Below are positions 1-5,986 of a stretch of 28,837 nt of DNA, piece after piece; the first letter of the stretch is position 1; each line of letters begins with the position of its first letter. Source of the stretch: an uncultured Phycisphaerales bacterium. Its GTDB lineage: Bacteria; Planctomycetota; Phycisphaerae; Sedimentisphaerales; Anaerobacaceae. The DNA is taken from contig CALEZT010000103.1 in assembly GCA_937927975.1 (NCBI GenBank), positions 1 to 28,837 on the forward strand, read 5' to 3'. Below the pieces are notes generated by a model. The model searched no databases. It was not told where the DNA came from and saw only the letters and a program-made list of their open reading frames with translations. The translations under genes were made by a program, and so were the position numbers.

Positions 1-45
1 CCACCGAGATCTACACTCTTTCCCTACACGACGCTCTTCCGATCT
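1..45 (+). other. Illumina TruSeq adapter sequence (artefact)
   Basis: The first 45 bases match the 3' part of the Illumina universal (P5/read 1) adapter, ending in the familiar GCTCTTCCGATCT. They are not genomic. Genomic sequence begins at base 46, where the ardA reading frame on the minus strand stops looking like its family. The contig end is therefore a library artefact, and the leftmost gene is truncated by it. Confidence 0.97.
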
Positions 46-227
46 TCGGCTATCGGCTCCTTGGACTCCGCGAGCATCTCGGCGATTTGTTCACGGATGG
101 CATCGGCGGACTGATCGGCGTCAATCCATCGTCCGTGCAGACGGCCTGCGTTGTAGTCGGCCAAGGATGCTACGTAAACCCGTGGGGTCTCGGCAGTGTG
201 TTCGTGGTTCGTGCAAGTATGTGTCAT
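46..227 (-). CDS. ardA: ArdA family anti-restriction protein, N-terminal fragment
   Basis: About 60 N-terminal residues of an ArdA-type protein. ArdA proteins are acidic DNA mimics that block type I restriction enzymes and are carried by plasmids and integrative elements. The fragment has the diagnostic start PRVYVASLADYNAGRLHG followed by WIDAD, seen near residues 15-40, and then an acidic stretch (AEMLAESKEPIAE). The ATG at 227 is preceded by GAGGGAGA at 232-239, a good ribosome-binding site. An upstream in-frame start would add 20 residues unlike the family. The gene runs into adapter at base 45, so at least 100 residues are missing. Its place near a tRNA-derived att remnant fits a mobile element. 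Confidence 0.85.
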
Positions 228-712
228 ATATTCTCCCTCAAAAAGCCGTTTTTCCCCGGAATGGGGGGCGGCGGTTTGTTCTTTCACCCGAAGCTGGAGA
301 ACAGACCGCCAGCCCCCCTTCTGGGAAAAGGGAGCGAAGCTCCTTCAGCCTCGCGAGCCGGGGCCGCAGCGGCGTCGGCAAGGGACGTGACCGGTGGGCG
401 CAGCCCCCTGGCACAGCCCCTTGCAGCCGCCAGGCCCCGGTGAGCGAGACGAGAAAGGGAAGCCAGGGTGATGCAGTGAAGCGTCGCGGATTCGTGGCCA
501 GACAGACGGCGAACGTCAGTGGCGGGAGAAGGAAGCAAAGTAAGAAACAGGGACCGGTCTTACCAGTTTCGGCGATCAGGCGCGCGCCAAAGTGCGCGCC
601 AAGCATGTACTTTTGGCACGCGTTTGACCTTCGGCTGATCTTCGCCTGATCTCATAAGTCTTTATTTGACAATCATTAACGTTTACTGCACAAGGACTTA
701 CAAACGCCCTTG
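228..712. other. Gene-free stretch upstream of ardA
   Basis: No convincing gene is seen. The overlapping open frames on both strands lack ribosome-binding sites and recognisable domains. Visible structure: a hairpin at 329-345 (GGAGC-GAA-GCTCC core), a GCGCGC-type inverted repeat around 580-600, and TAAGTC (655-660) facing GACTTA (695-700) across an AT-rich segment containing TTGACA at 666-671. The AT-rich segment touches the tRNA remnant and could hold recombinase arm sites. That last point is inference. Confidence 0.4.
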
Positions 713-759
713 TCAGACTGTCGATCCGAAGGTTGAGGGTTCGAGACCCTTCGGCCTCG
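713..759 (+). other. 3' half of a tRNA-Asp(GTC) gene, probable att site remnant
   Basis: Reads as the anticodon arm to the discriminator base of a tRNA. Anticodon stem 713-717/725-729, loop 718-724 with GTC at 720-722, variable loop 730-734, T stem 735-739/747-751 around the loop TTCGAGA, acceptor 3' strand 752-758 and discriminator G759. No D arm and no matching 5' acceptor strand (GAGGCCG) lie upstream, so it is not a complete tRNA. The anticodon stem has one A-C mismatch (715/727), as expected if identity to the host tRNA starts inside the anticodon arm. Tyrosine recombinases commonly integrate into the anticodon-loop-to-3'-end part of tRNA genes and leave this kind of half copy. Confidence 0.75.
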
Positions 760-769
760 TTTTGTAAGA

Positions 770-988
770 TCAAGGCTCGTAAGCAGTTATGCTTCCGAGC
801 CTTTTCTCTTGCGCTGCGTCAGAGGGGGCGCGCAACAAGTACGCAACAGAATTGCCCTTGCGTGAGGCTTCCGAAGCGATCCAGGCGCGGTCAATTGCAT
901 CCGATCTGACAGCCCGATAGAATTGCCGCGTGGTCTCGGACTTGGCGTGTCCGGCGGTCATCCACTTTGGCGGTTTCTCTCTCCGCTC
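770..988 (-). pseudogene. Tyrosine recombinase (phage integrase) C-terminal remnant
   Basis: The frame encodes about 72 residues. They include WMTAGHAKSETTRQFYR, which matches the end of the tyrosine recombinase catalytic domain: the conserved histidine of the 'GH' box followed about 9 residues later by the nucleophilic tyrosine. A stop at 989-991 closes the frame on its N-terminal side, so the earlier catalytic residues (R, K, H-x-x-R) are missing. The gene is therefore truncated or decayed. Its stop codon (770-772) is only 10 bp from the tRNA half, the usual placement of an integrase beside its attachment site. Family assignment rests on this short motif only. Confidence 0.6.
772..805 (+). 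terminator. Rho-independent terminator after the tRNA half
   Basis: An 8-bp stem AAGGCTCG (772-779) / CGAGCCTT (796-803) is extended inward by AAGC/GCTT (781-784/791-794) across one mismatch, with a 6-nt loop. It is followed by TTTTCTCTT. The orientation suits transcription from the tRNA side. It overlaps the last codons of the integrase remnant. Confidence 0.65.
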
Positions 989-1181
989 TCATGCTGTTGG
1001 CCCGACGCGACAAAATGCCGGGTTTTTGAGGGTGGAGCCTGCGAAACACAAGAAAAGCACGCAAGTACCGGATGGGCAAAAAAAGTGCGGAGCGTCTCTC
1101 CTTCTAGTCTGATAAGATCACCTCCGATCAGGCACAAGACCACTATGGGCACGCTGCCCCTTCAGGAATCCAGGCGAGCGT

Positions 1182-1211
1182 TTGACCTTTCCCCGGAAAA
1201 TCGGGTATAAT
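1182..1211 (+). promoter_or_regulatory. Sigma-70-type promoter for the coiled-coil lipoprotein gene
   Basis: TTGACC at 1182-1187, an 18-bp spacer, and a perfect TATAAT at 1206-1211. It points toward the gene starting at 1445 and would give a leader of about 230 nt. Confidence 0.6.
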
Positions 1212-1444
1212 AGGGCGGTGACGGATGGAGGAGTCCGCACCTCGCCGTGCGATGTCGCAAAGGGGGTGGGATTCCGTCCTAGGATCCATGGCGCGTGCCT
1301 GCGGACGTTGGGGGCGTCGAGTGCCGGGGATTTTCCACGGATGAGAGGTGTTCACAAGGGTTGCACCGTGCTCAGTGGGTGGCCTGTTTCCGTTTGGAAG
1401 GGCCTCATTGGGGGGGCGAGTGCAGAATCGAGAGGTGGAGTGCC
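1212..1444 (+). other. Long untranslated leader, function unknown
   Basis: About 230 nt separate the promoter from the first well-supported start codon. The stretch is G-rich and I found no recognisable riboswitch, RNase P, tmRNA or SRP RNA signature. The open frame crossing it has no ribosome-binding site or family resemblance. It could be a structured leader or an independent small RNA. Confidence 0.3.
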
Positions 1445-1957
1445 ATGCCAACCTATTGTGTGCGAGAGAAAGAACGAGCCGGCGGCGACAATCTGGAGAG
1501 GGCGCTGGGGGTTGTGATTCTGCTGGTGCTGGCGGCCTGCGGACTGGCCAACGTGCCCATGCCCAGTCGCGCGACGGTCGAGGACATCTCCGTCGGTCTG
1601 CGTCGAGACCAGGTACGTGCGGCGGAGATCCAGGACTTGCGGACCCGCAACGGTTCCCTGGAGGCGGAGTTGCGAAAGCTGGCCAAATCCCTCGAGACCA
1701 CAAGGTCCGATTTCACGAGCTTCCGCCAGGTGCATGACACGCTGATCGCCCAGGTCGCCACCGCGACGGCCAAACTCCAGGAGTTCGAAGGCAAGTTCCA
1801 GGACACCAAGACCCAGGCGGCCAAGATGAGCGAGTTCGCCGGCCTCCAGGAACAGCTCAAGAAAGAGCGAGACGAGGCCGTGACACAAGCCAAAGACGCG
1901 GCCGAACGCGTCCGCGAGCTGACGCTCCGGCTCCAGCGGGCTGGCGTGTATCCGTAA
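1445..1957 (+). CDS. Coiled-coil lipoprotein, unknown function
   Basis: A 170-aa protein. A hydrophobic N-terminal segment (about residues 21-31) ends in the lipobox LAAC (Cys32). Export and lipidation are therefore likely, although the N-region before it (about 19 residues) is long. Residues ~50-168 are almost entirely heptad-like, charged helix (for example RTRNGSLEAELRKLAKSLE and LKKERDEAVTQAKDAAERV), which predicts a long coiled coil. The ATG at 1445 has GAGGTGGAG just upstream at 1431-1440. The longer frame upstream is GC-rich noise without such a site. No named family is recognised. A cell-envelope structural or tethering role would be inference from the anchor-plus-rod layout. The next gene follows about 110 bp downstream on the same strand. 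Confidence 0.75.
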   Translation: MPTYCVREKERAGGDNLERALGVVILLVLAACGLANVPMPSRATVEDISVGLRRDQVRAAEIQDLRTRNGSLEAELRKLAKSLETTRSDFTSFRQVHDTLIAQVATATAKLQEFEGKFQDTKTQAAKMSEFAGLQEQLKKERDEAVTQAKDAAERVRELTLRLQRAGVYP

Positions 1958-2067
1958 TCAGAACCACGACGATTGTTCTTCAGGGACTTGCCGAATCCCC
2001 GAAAGAATGCTCCAATGATCGCGACGTTCTCGATGTGCGTACGCGAACACCCTGCAGGAGCAGCGAT

Positions 2068-2355
2068 ATGGCGGTCCAGTTCAAGGAATTCGTCCGACCC
2101 GCGTTCTCCGGGAATCCCGAAGAGCTCAAAAAGAAAGTCATCCAGTACTGCAACAGCGAGCTGAAGTGTTTCCGAATCATCTCGATTTCCGAGGCCAAGG
2201 GGATCACCGACGATTTCTATCGCATCACGGTCTGGTATGACGACCAAGGCGAGCAGTTCGAACACCTGATGTCCTCCGCGGTCGAAGCGCAGGCGGAGTT
2301 GCGAAAGACCGAGGAACCGTCGTCGAGACCCGCGGACGAGCCTGGGCAGCCCTGA
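2068..2355 (+). CDS. Small hypothetical protein
   Basis: A 95-aa soluble protein with no signal peptide or membrane segment. It looks like a small alpha/beta domain (FKEFVRPAFSGNPEELKKK, then CFRIISISEA and FYRITVWYDD) with a disordered, proline/acid-rich tail after residue ~75. I chose the ATG at 2068 because AGGAG sits at 2056-2060 with a 7-nt spacing. An upstream in-frame start would add 11 unlikely residues. I recognise no family. It lies between the coiled-coil lipoprotein and the prepilin gene on the same strand. Confidence 0.65.
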   Translation: MAVQFKEFVRPAFSGNPEELKKKVIQYCNSELKCFRIISISEAKGITDDFYRITVWYDDQGEQFEHLMSSAVEAQAELRKTEEPSSRPADEPGQP

Positions 2356-2454
2356 TCCCTGGCGGATCTCCCCGCGTATTATCGCCCCATCGCTCGACGC
2401 GTCGGCGCGGCATCCCCCGTTCGCAGCGCGGCGTTCCCCTGCCAATCACACGGC

Positions 2455-2481
2455 GTCCGCAACGACGCTCGCGTCGCGGAC
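2455..2481 (+). repeat. Bulged hairpin upstream of the prepilin gene
   Basis: GTCCG (2455-2459) pairs with CGGAC (2477-2481), and CGACGC (2463-2468) with GCGTCG (2471-2476), with a 3-nt bulge. There is no U-run, so it may be a weak terminator, an attenuator or simply GC-rich structure in the ~215-bp gap. Confidence 0.35.
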
Positions 2482-2571
2482 CTCCGCATTCATCCTTAAG
2501 TCGTCCTCGGCTTGTGACGATAGGAGGGAAGTAATCTGTCTCGCAAGAGGACCCTCAGCAGGAGAGTGTAC

Positions 2572-3048
2572 ATGAAAAGAACCGGACTGACAGGCAGCAA
2601 AGCGTTCAACTTGCTGGAAATCGTCATTGTGGTGGCCATCATCGCCATCCTGGGCGCCATCGGCATTCCGAAGATGAGCCAAGGCTCCAAGGGCACGGAC
2701 GATTCGGCCCTGCGCGGCGATCTGGCGGCCCTCCGCAATGCAATCGATCGGTACGCCGCCGAGCATTCGGGCGCCCTGCCCGCCGTGGCCAACATCGCCA
2801 ACCAACTGACGAAGTACACGGACGCCACGGGCAACTCCGTCAGCGACGCCAAGACCCCGATCTGCGTCTACGGTCCTTACATCCGAAGCATCCCTCCCCT
2901 GCCGATCGGCACGAAGGCAGGCAGCAGCGGGATCTCCGCCACCGACGGCAGCGACGTGGGCTGGCTCTACACGGAAGCCACCGGCAAGATCGTCCCCAAC
3001 ACCGGCGACCTGAAGGACAACAAGGCAGTCCCGTACACGAGCTACTGA
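2572..3048 (+). CDS. Type II secretion/type IV pilus prepilin-like protein (GspG-like)
   Basis: A 158-aa protein with a class III prepilin signal: a short basic leader (MKRTGLTGSK), cleavage context A|FNLLE with the invariant Glu at mature position 5, then the hydrophobic helix IVIVVAIIAILGAIGIP. The mature part continues with the helix RGDLAALRNAIDRYAAEHSGALP, typical of GspG-like pseudopilins in planctomycetes. Family members assemble into a pseudopilus or pilus after processing by PilD. The residue before the cleavage site is Ala, not the usual Gly. The ATG at 2572 has AGGAG at 2560-2564. No other secretion gene is nearby, which is common for these scattered planctomycete prepilins. Confidence 0.8.
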   Translation: MKRTGLTGSKAFNLLEIVIVVAIIAILGAIGIPKMSQGSKGTDDSALRGDLAALRNAIDRYAAEHSGALPAVANIANQLTKYTDATGNSVSDAKTPICVYGPYIRSIPPLPIGTKAGSSGISATDGSDVGWLYTEATGKIVPNTGDLKDNKAVPYTSY

Positions 3049-3183
3049 GCGAACAACCCTCTTGACCCTGTCGCGATACGCAGCTTCCTTGGGCCGTTTG
3101 AAGCCAGGGTCGATCGAGCGGACGATTGAAATGGCACACCCGGGCGGCAGCGCGTCCGTCCACTGCCAGCGAGATCAGACGCA

Positions 3184-3261
3184 GTGTCCCCGATACAGGT
3201 TCTCTGCATCGGGGACACGTTCAACCGCCCGGGGTGCACCTCGACGAGTCCCTTGGGACTC
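3184..3261. repeat. Two strong palindromes between convergent genes
   Basis: GTGTCCCCGAT (3184-3194) is an exact inverted match to ATCGGGGACAC (3208-3218), with CAG/CTG pairing inside the 13-nt loop. Then GAGTCCC/GGGACTC (3246-3252/3255-3261) forms a second stem with a TT loop. Neither has a U-run. They lie between the convergent prepilin gene and the minus-strand secreted-protein gene, so they could act as a bidirectional terminator or be REP-like repeats. Confidence 0.55.
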
Positions 3262-3290
3262 TCTGCGGGGCGCCGCCTTGGGAGACGGCG

Positions 3291-4328
3291 TTATTTCCAC
3301 TTGTGAGGTTTCCCCATCACCTTGATCTTCGCGGTGCCTTCGAACGGCGTGCCGTCGAAGAGCTGGCCCGCGACGGCAACGGTGGTCTGAGGCGCTTTGG
3401 CGATCGCTTCGACCGCCGCCCAATCGAACCGGACGACGCGTTCCGGGAGACCGTCCCGATCGCGATCCACGATGGTCCGCCGGTTCATGTTCGCATGGGC
3501 CCACCGCCGGCCCCACGGCCGACCCCACCACCATCGAGCCCAGCACCGGGCCCATCGCTCCGTCCCCGTGACGGCGGAGATCTCTTCCAGCGTCACAGTC
3601 GATTCGTCGATCTGAGCGACGTCGTAGCCCGCCGGCAGCTCGATGGTGCAGGTGATCCACCGGCCGCGGAAGAACGGATTCAAGGTGTCCGGATCCAGAG
3701 CGATATTCGCCTCGATCGTCCTGGGGCCCGTCAGAAGCATCATGTTGTCCCAGTACGCCAGGTAGGACTCGGCGAAGGTGCCGTCCTCCAGCGCGGTGAG
3801 CCGCAACTCGATCAAATGCCAGCCCGGATAGCCATCACCGGCGTACACGTCGGGCAAGCCGGAGAGGTCAATCTCCTGGGACAGGTACACGCCCTCGACG
3901 ACTGCGCTCCATAGAGGCACGTCGTCCACGAGGACGGAGGCTTCGAAATGGGCAAACTGGCCGGAAGGGTCTCCGGTCAGCATCGCGTCGAACACCAGGA
4001 CGCCCATCCCGGTCAGGTCCACGAACTGGTAGAAGCACTGATACCGGCCCGCTTCGAAGGACCTTCCAGGCAGGCTGAACAGACAGGCCGACTTGGCGCC
4101 GTCGGTGTACCAGGAGTCGTCGCAGAACGAGTTGAACGAGGGATCGTCAATTCGATACCAGAACGAGGGCAGCGGCCGAGGATGCGGCAACCCGTCATAC
4201 GTCGTCTCAAAACTCGGATTCTGGATCTGAGCCCCGCACATACTGGACCAGAACAATCCGGCCAGCACGGCAAGACACCCCACGGTGCGAACACACGTTA
4301 TCGGGGCCTTCCGAACCTCTTGAATCAT
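3291..4328 (-). CDS. Secreted protein, planctomycete-type, unknown function
   Basis: A 345-aa protein with an N-terminal signal peptide (hydrophobic VGCLAVLAGLFWSSM, cleavage near CGA-Q). Residues ~30-210 look like a carbohydrate-binding-type beta-sandwich domain (IQNPSFE start, then FYQFVDLTGMGVLVFDAML and DNMMLLTGPR), the layout of PEP-CTERM-like 'NPSFE' secreted proteins. The C-terminal part has WITCTIELPAGYDVAQID and VAGQLFDGTPFEGTAKI, a module I know from planctomycete secreted proteins. The ATG at 4328 follows GGGGAG with a 7-nt spacing. A Trp/Arg-rich segment (around residues 258-280) is out of character and may reflect a pair of compensating frameshifts. The substrate or role is not known. 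Confidence 0.7.
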   Translation of the reverse strand: MIQEVRKAPITCVRTVGCLAVLAGLFWSSMCGAQIQNPSFETTYDGLPHPRPLPSFWYRIDDPSFNSFCDDSWYTDGAKSACLFSLPGRSFEAGRYQCFYQFVDLTGMGVLVFDAMLTGDPSGQFAHFEASVLVDDVPLWSAVVEGVYLSQEIDLSGLPDVYAGDGYPGWHLIELRLTALEDGTFAESYLAYWDNMMLLTGPRTIEANIALDPDTLNPFFRGRWITCTIELPAGYDVAQIDESTVTLEEISAVTGTERWARCWARWWWGRPWGRRWAHANMNRRTIVDRDRDGLPERVVRFDWAAVEAIAKAPQTTVAVAGQLFDGTPFEGTAKIKVMGKPHKWK

Positions 4329-4545
4329 ACTCTTACTCCCCGCAGATTCGAAACACACACACCAATTCATCAGACAATTCATCAAATGCAAGCAGGGTTA
4401 AGATCGATCGTTGGACGCGCGAACCGTCGCTCGTGCGAGACGGCGATTCGCCGGATGTTCCTGACAGCCCATGCCAGGGCAGGATTTCAGATGACGCGTC
4501 GTCGGTGGGACCGGCCCCCAAACTCTTACGGACACACCCAACTAA

Positions 4546-4573
4546 AGTATATCCCGGATCGCCCCCCTGCCAA
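4546..4573 (-). promoter_or_regulatory. Candidate promoter for the secreted-protein gene
   Basis: On the minus strand, TTGGCA (4573-4568), a 16-bp spacer and TATACT (4551-4546). It would give a leader of ~210 nt to the ATG at 4328. The 4329-4710 gap holds no convincing gene. Confidence 0.4.
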
Positions 4574-4710
4574 ATGCGACGAAGAAGAATCCGAGAAGAC
4601 TCGCCCGACCGACGCAAATCCCCCATAATCTCCGCAACATCCGGCCTAAGACAGGGGTTCTTCCCGTGAGGAGAGGAGGCAACTGGACCTCTGCAAAATG
4701 GCCGTCCGAC

Positions 4711-5856
4711 CTACTGGAGCAGGGCCTGGAGGATCACCTGTATCTCAACCTGGCGGTCTTCGCGCACAATCGTCAGATCGAGGGCATCGCCCACTTTGTG
4801 GTTGTCCAGAACCCGGTACAGATCGCTCGAATTCCGTACGGGCTTGCCGTCGGCGCCGACGATCACGTCGCCGACAACGATCCGGCGGCGGTTGTCCTGG
4901 TAGGTCGGACGAAGGCCCGCCTTGTCGGCGGCGCTGCCTGGGACGACTTCGTGGAACAGCACGCCTTCGACCCCCAGCCGACGGGCGAAGCTGTCGTCCA
5001 TGAGCGAGATCCCCAGGCCGGGCTTCTCGATCTGCTGGCCGCTGATGATCTGCGGCACGATTCGGTTGACCACGTCCACGGGAACCGCAAACCCGATGCC
5101 GGCGTAAGCGCCGGACGGACTGACGATGGCGGTGTTGATGCCGATGACACGACCGGCGCTGTCCAGGAGCGGGCCGCCGGAGTTGCCGGGATTGATCGCG
5201 GCGTCGGTCTGGATCACGCCCTGGATGGGCCGGCGGGTGGCCGAGACGATCTCGCGACCGAGGCCGCTGATGACGCCGGAGGTGAGTGTCTGATCGAAAC
5301 CGAAGGGATTGCCGATCGCGAACACCTTCTGGCCCACCTGCAGATCGGCTGAGGTGCCGATGGGAATGGGCGGCAGCAGCCCGACCGGGGCGTCGATCTT
5401 CAAGACCGCGATGTCCTTGTCCGGCTCGACCCCGACCAGTCTGGCGGGCCACGAGGACTGATCGGCCAGCGTCACATTCGCCCCCCGCGCCTCGGCGATG
5501 ACGTGGAAATTCGTCACGATGTGGCCCTTCTCGTCCCAGATGAAGCCCGAGCCGGAGCCCCGCGGGACTTCCAGCGCGCGAAACCGGAACGGGTCTTGCT
5601 GCACCGATAGAGTCGTGATGTACACGACCGAAGGCGCGACCGTTCGGAACAGCTCGATCATGCTCTTCTCGTCCTGTGCCAGATCGCCGCGGGCAGTCAC
5701 GACCCTGGGCAGCGCCCCTTCCTGATGGACGCCGCCGAACCAGAATCGGACCTCGCGATACAGAAGCAATCCGACGAGAACCAACAACAGAAGGGGCAGC
5801 ACAGCCTGAGGCTGCACGCGACCTGCACGAGACGACGGCCTGCGATCCCACTCCAT
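4711..5856 (-). CDS. Trypsin-like serine protease, DegP/HtrA (DegS-like) family
   Basis: A 381-aa protein with one N-terminal membrane anchor (about residues 18-33), so the catalytic part lies outside the inner membrane. The protease domain shows the full triad: His118 in TNFHVI, Asp148 in DKDIAVLKI and Ser226 in GNSGGP. One PDZ domain follows (about residues 275-375), with the carboxylate-loop region GLGISLMDD. One anchor plus one PDZ resembles DegS/HhoB more than two-PDZ DegP. Such proteases degrade or sense misfolded envelope proteins. The start is the ATG at 5856, with GGGAG 9 nt upstream. A TTG three codons earlier is possible but overlaps the ribosome-binding site. It has its own strong promoter and is not visibly co-transcribed with the CotH gene. 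Confidence 0.92.
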   Translation of the reverse strand: MEWDRRPSSRAGRVQPQAVLPLLLLVLVGLLLYREVRFWFGGVHQEGALPRVVTARGDLAQDEKSMIELFRTVAPSVVYITTLSVQQDPFRFRALEVPRGSGSGFIWDEKGHIVTNFHVIAEARGANVTLADQSSWPARLVGVEPDKDIAVLKIDAPVGLLPPIPIGTSADLQVGQKVFAIGNPFGFDQTLTSGVISGLGREIVSATRRPIQGVIQTDAAINPGNSGGPLLDSAGRVIGINTAIVSPSGAYAGIGFAVPVDVVNRIVPQIISGQQIEKPGLGISLMDDSFARRLGVEGVLFHEVVPGSAADKAGLRPTYQDNRRRIVVGDVIVGADGKPVRNSSDLYRVLDNHKVGDALDLTIVREDRQVEIQVILQALLQ

Positions 5857-5930
5857 GACGGACAACTCCCATCCCCTGGTTTACGGCCGGCCCGCGGCTC
5901 GCCGCCGCGACCCCAAACCGACCGCTTGCG

Positions 5931-5959
5931 ATGATAGAACGCAGGGAGCGGGTTGTCAA
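5931..5959 (-). promoter_or_regulatory. Strong sigma-70-type promoter for the HtrA-like gene
   Basis: On the minus strand, a perfect TTGACA (5959-5954), a 17-bp spacer and TATCAT (5936-5931). Transcription would begin about 70 nt upstream of the ATG at 5856. It sits just after the stop codon of the CotH gene. Confidence 0.7.
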
Positions 5960-5986
5960 ACCCCGTGATGGGTCGAGACCGCCCGA

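Noticed and set aside
238..649. Several open frames in the ardA upstream region
   Set aside because: All lack ribosome-binding sites and recognisable domains, and none shows the usual codon pattern of the neighbours.
661..759. A complete tRNA-Asp gene
   Set aside because: Only the 3' half folds as a tRNA. There is no D arm and no 5' acceptor strand matching CGGCCTC.
3126..4628. Two plus-strand frames (262 and 226 codons) opposite the secreted-protein gene
   Set aside because: They are antisense shadows: low-complexity, Pro/Arg-rich, and without domain or ribosome-binding site. The minus-strand gene has a signal peptide and family motif.
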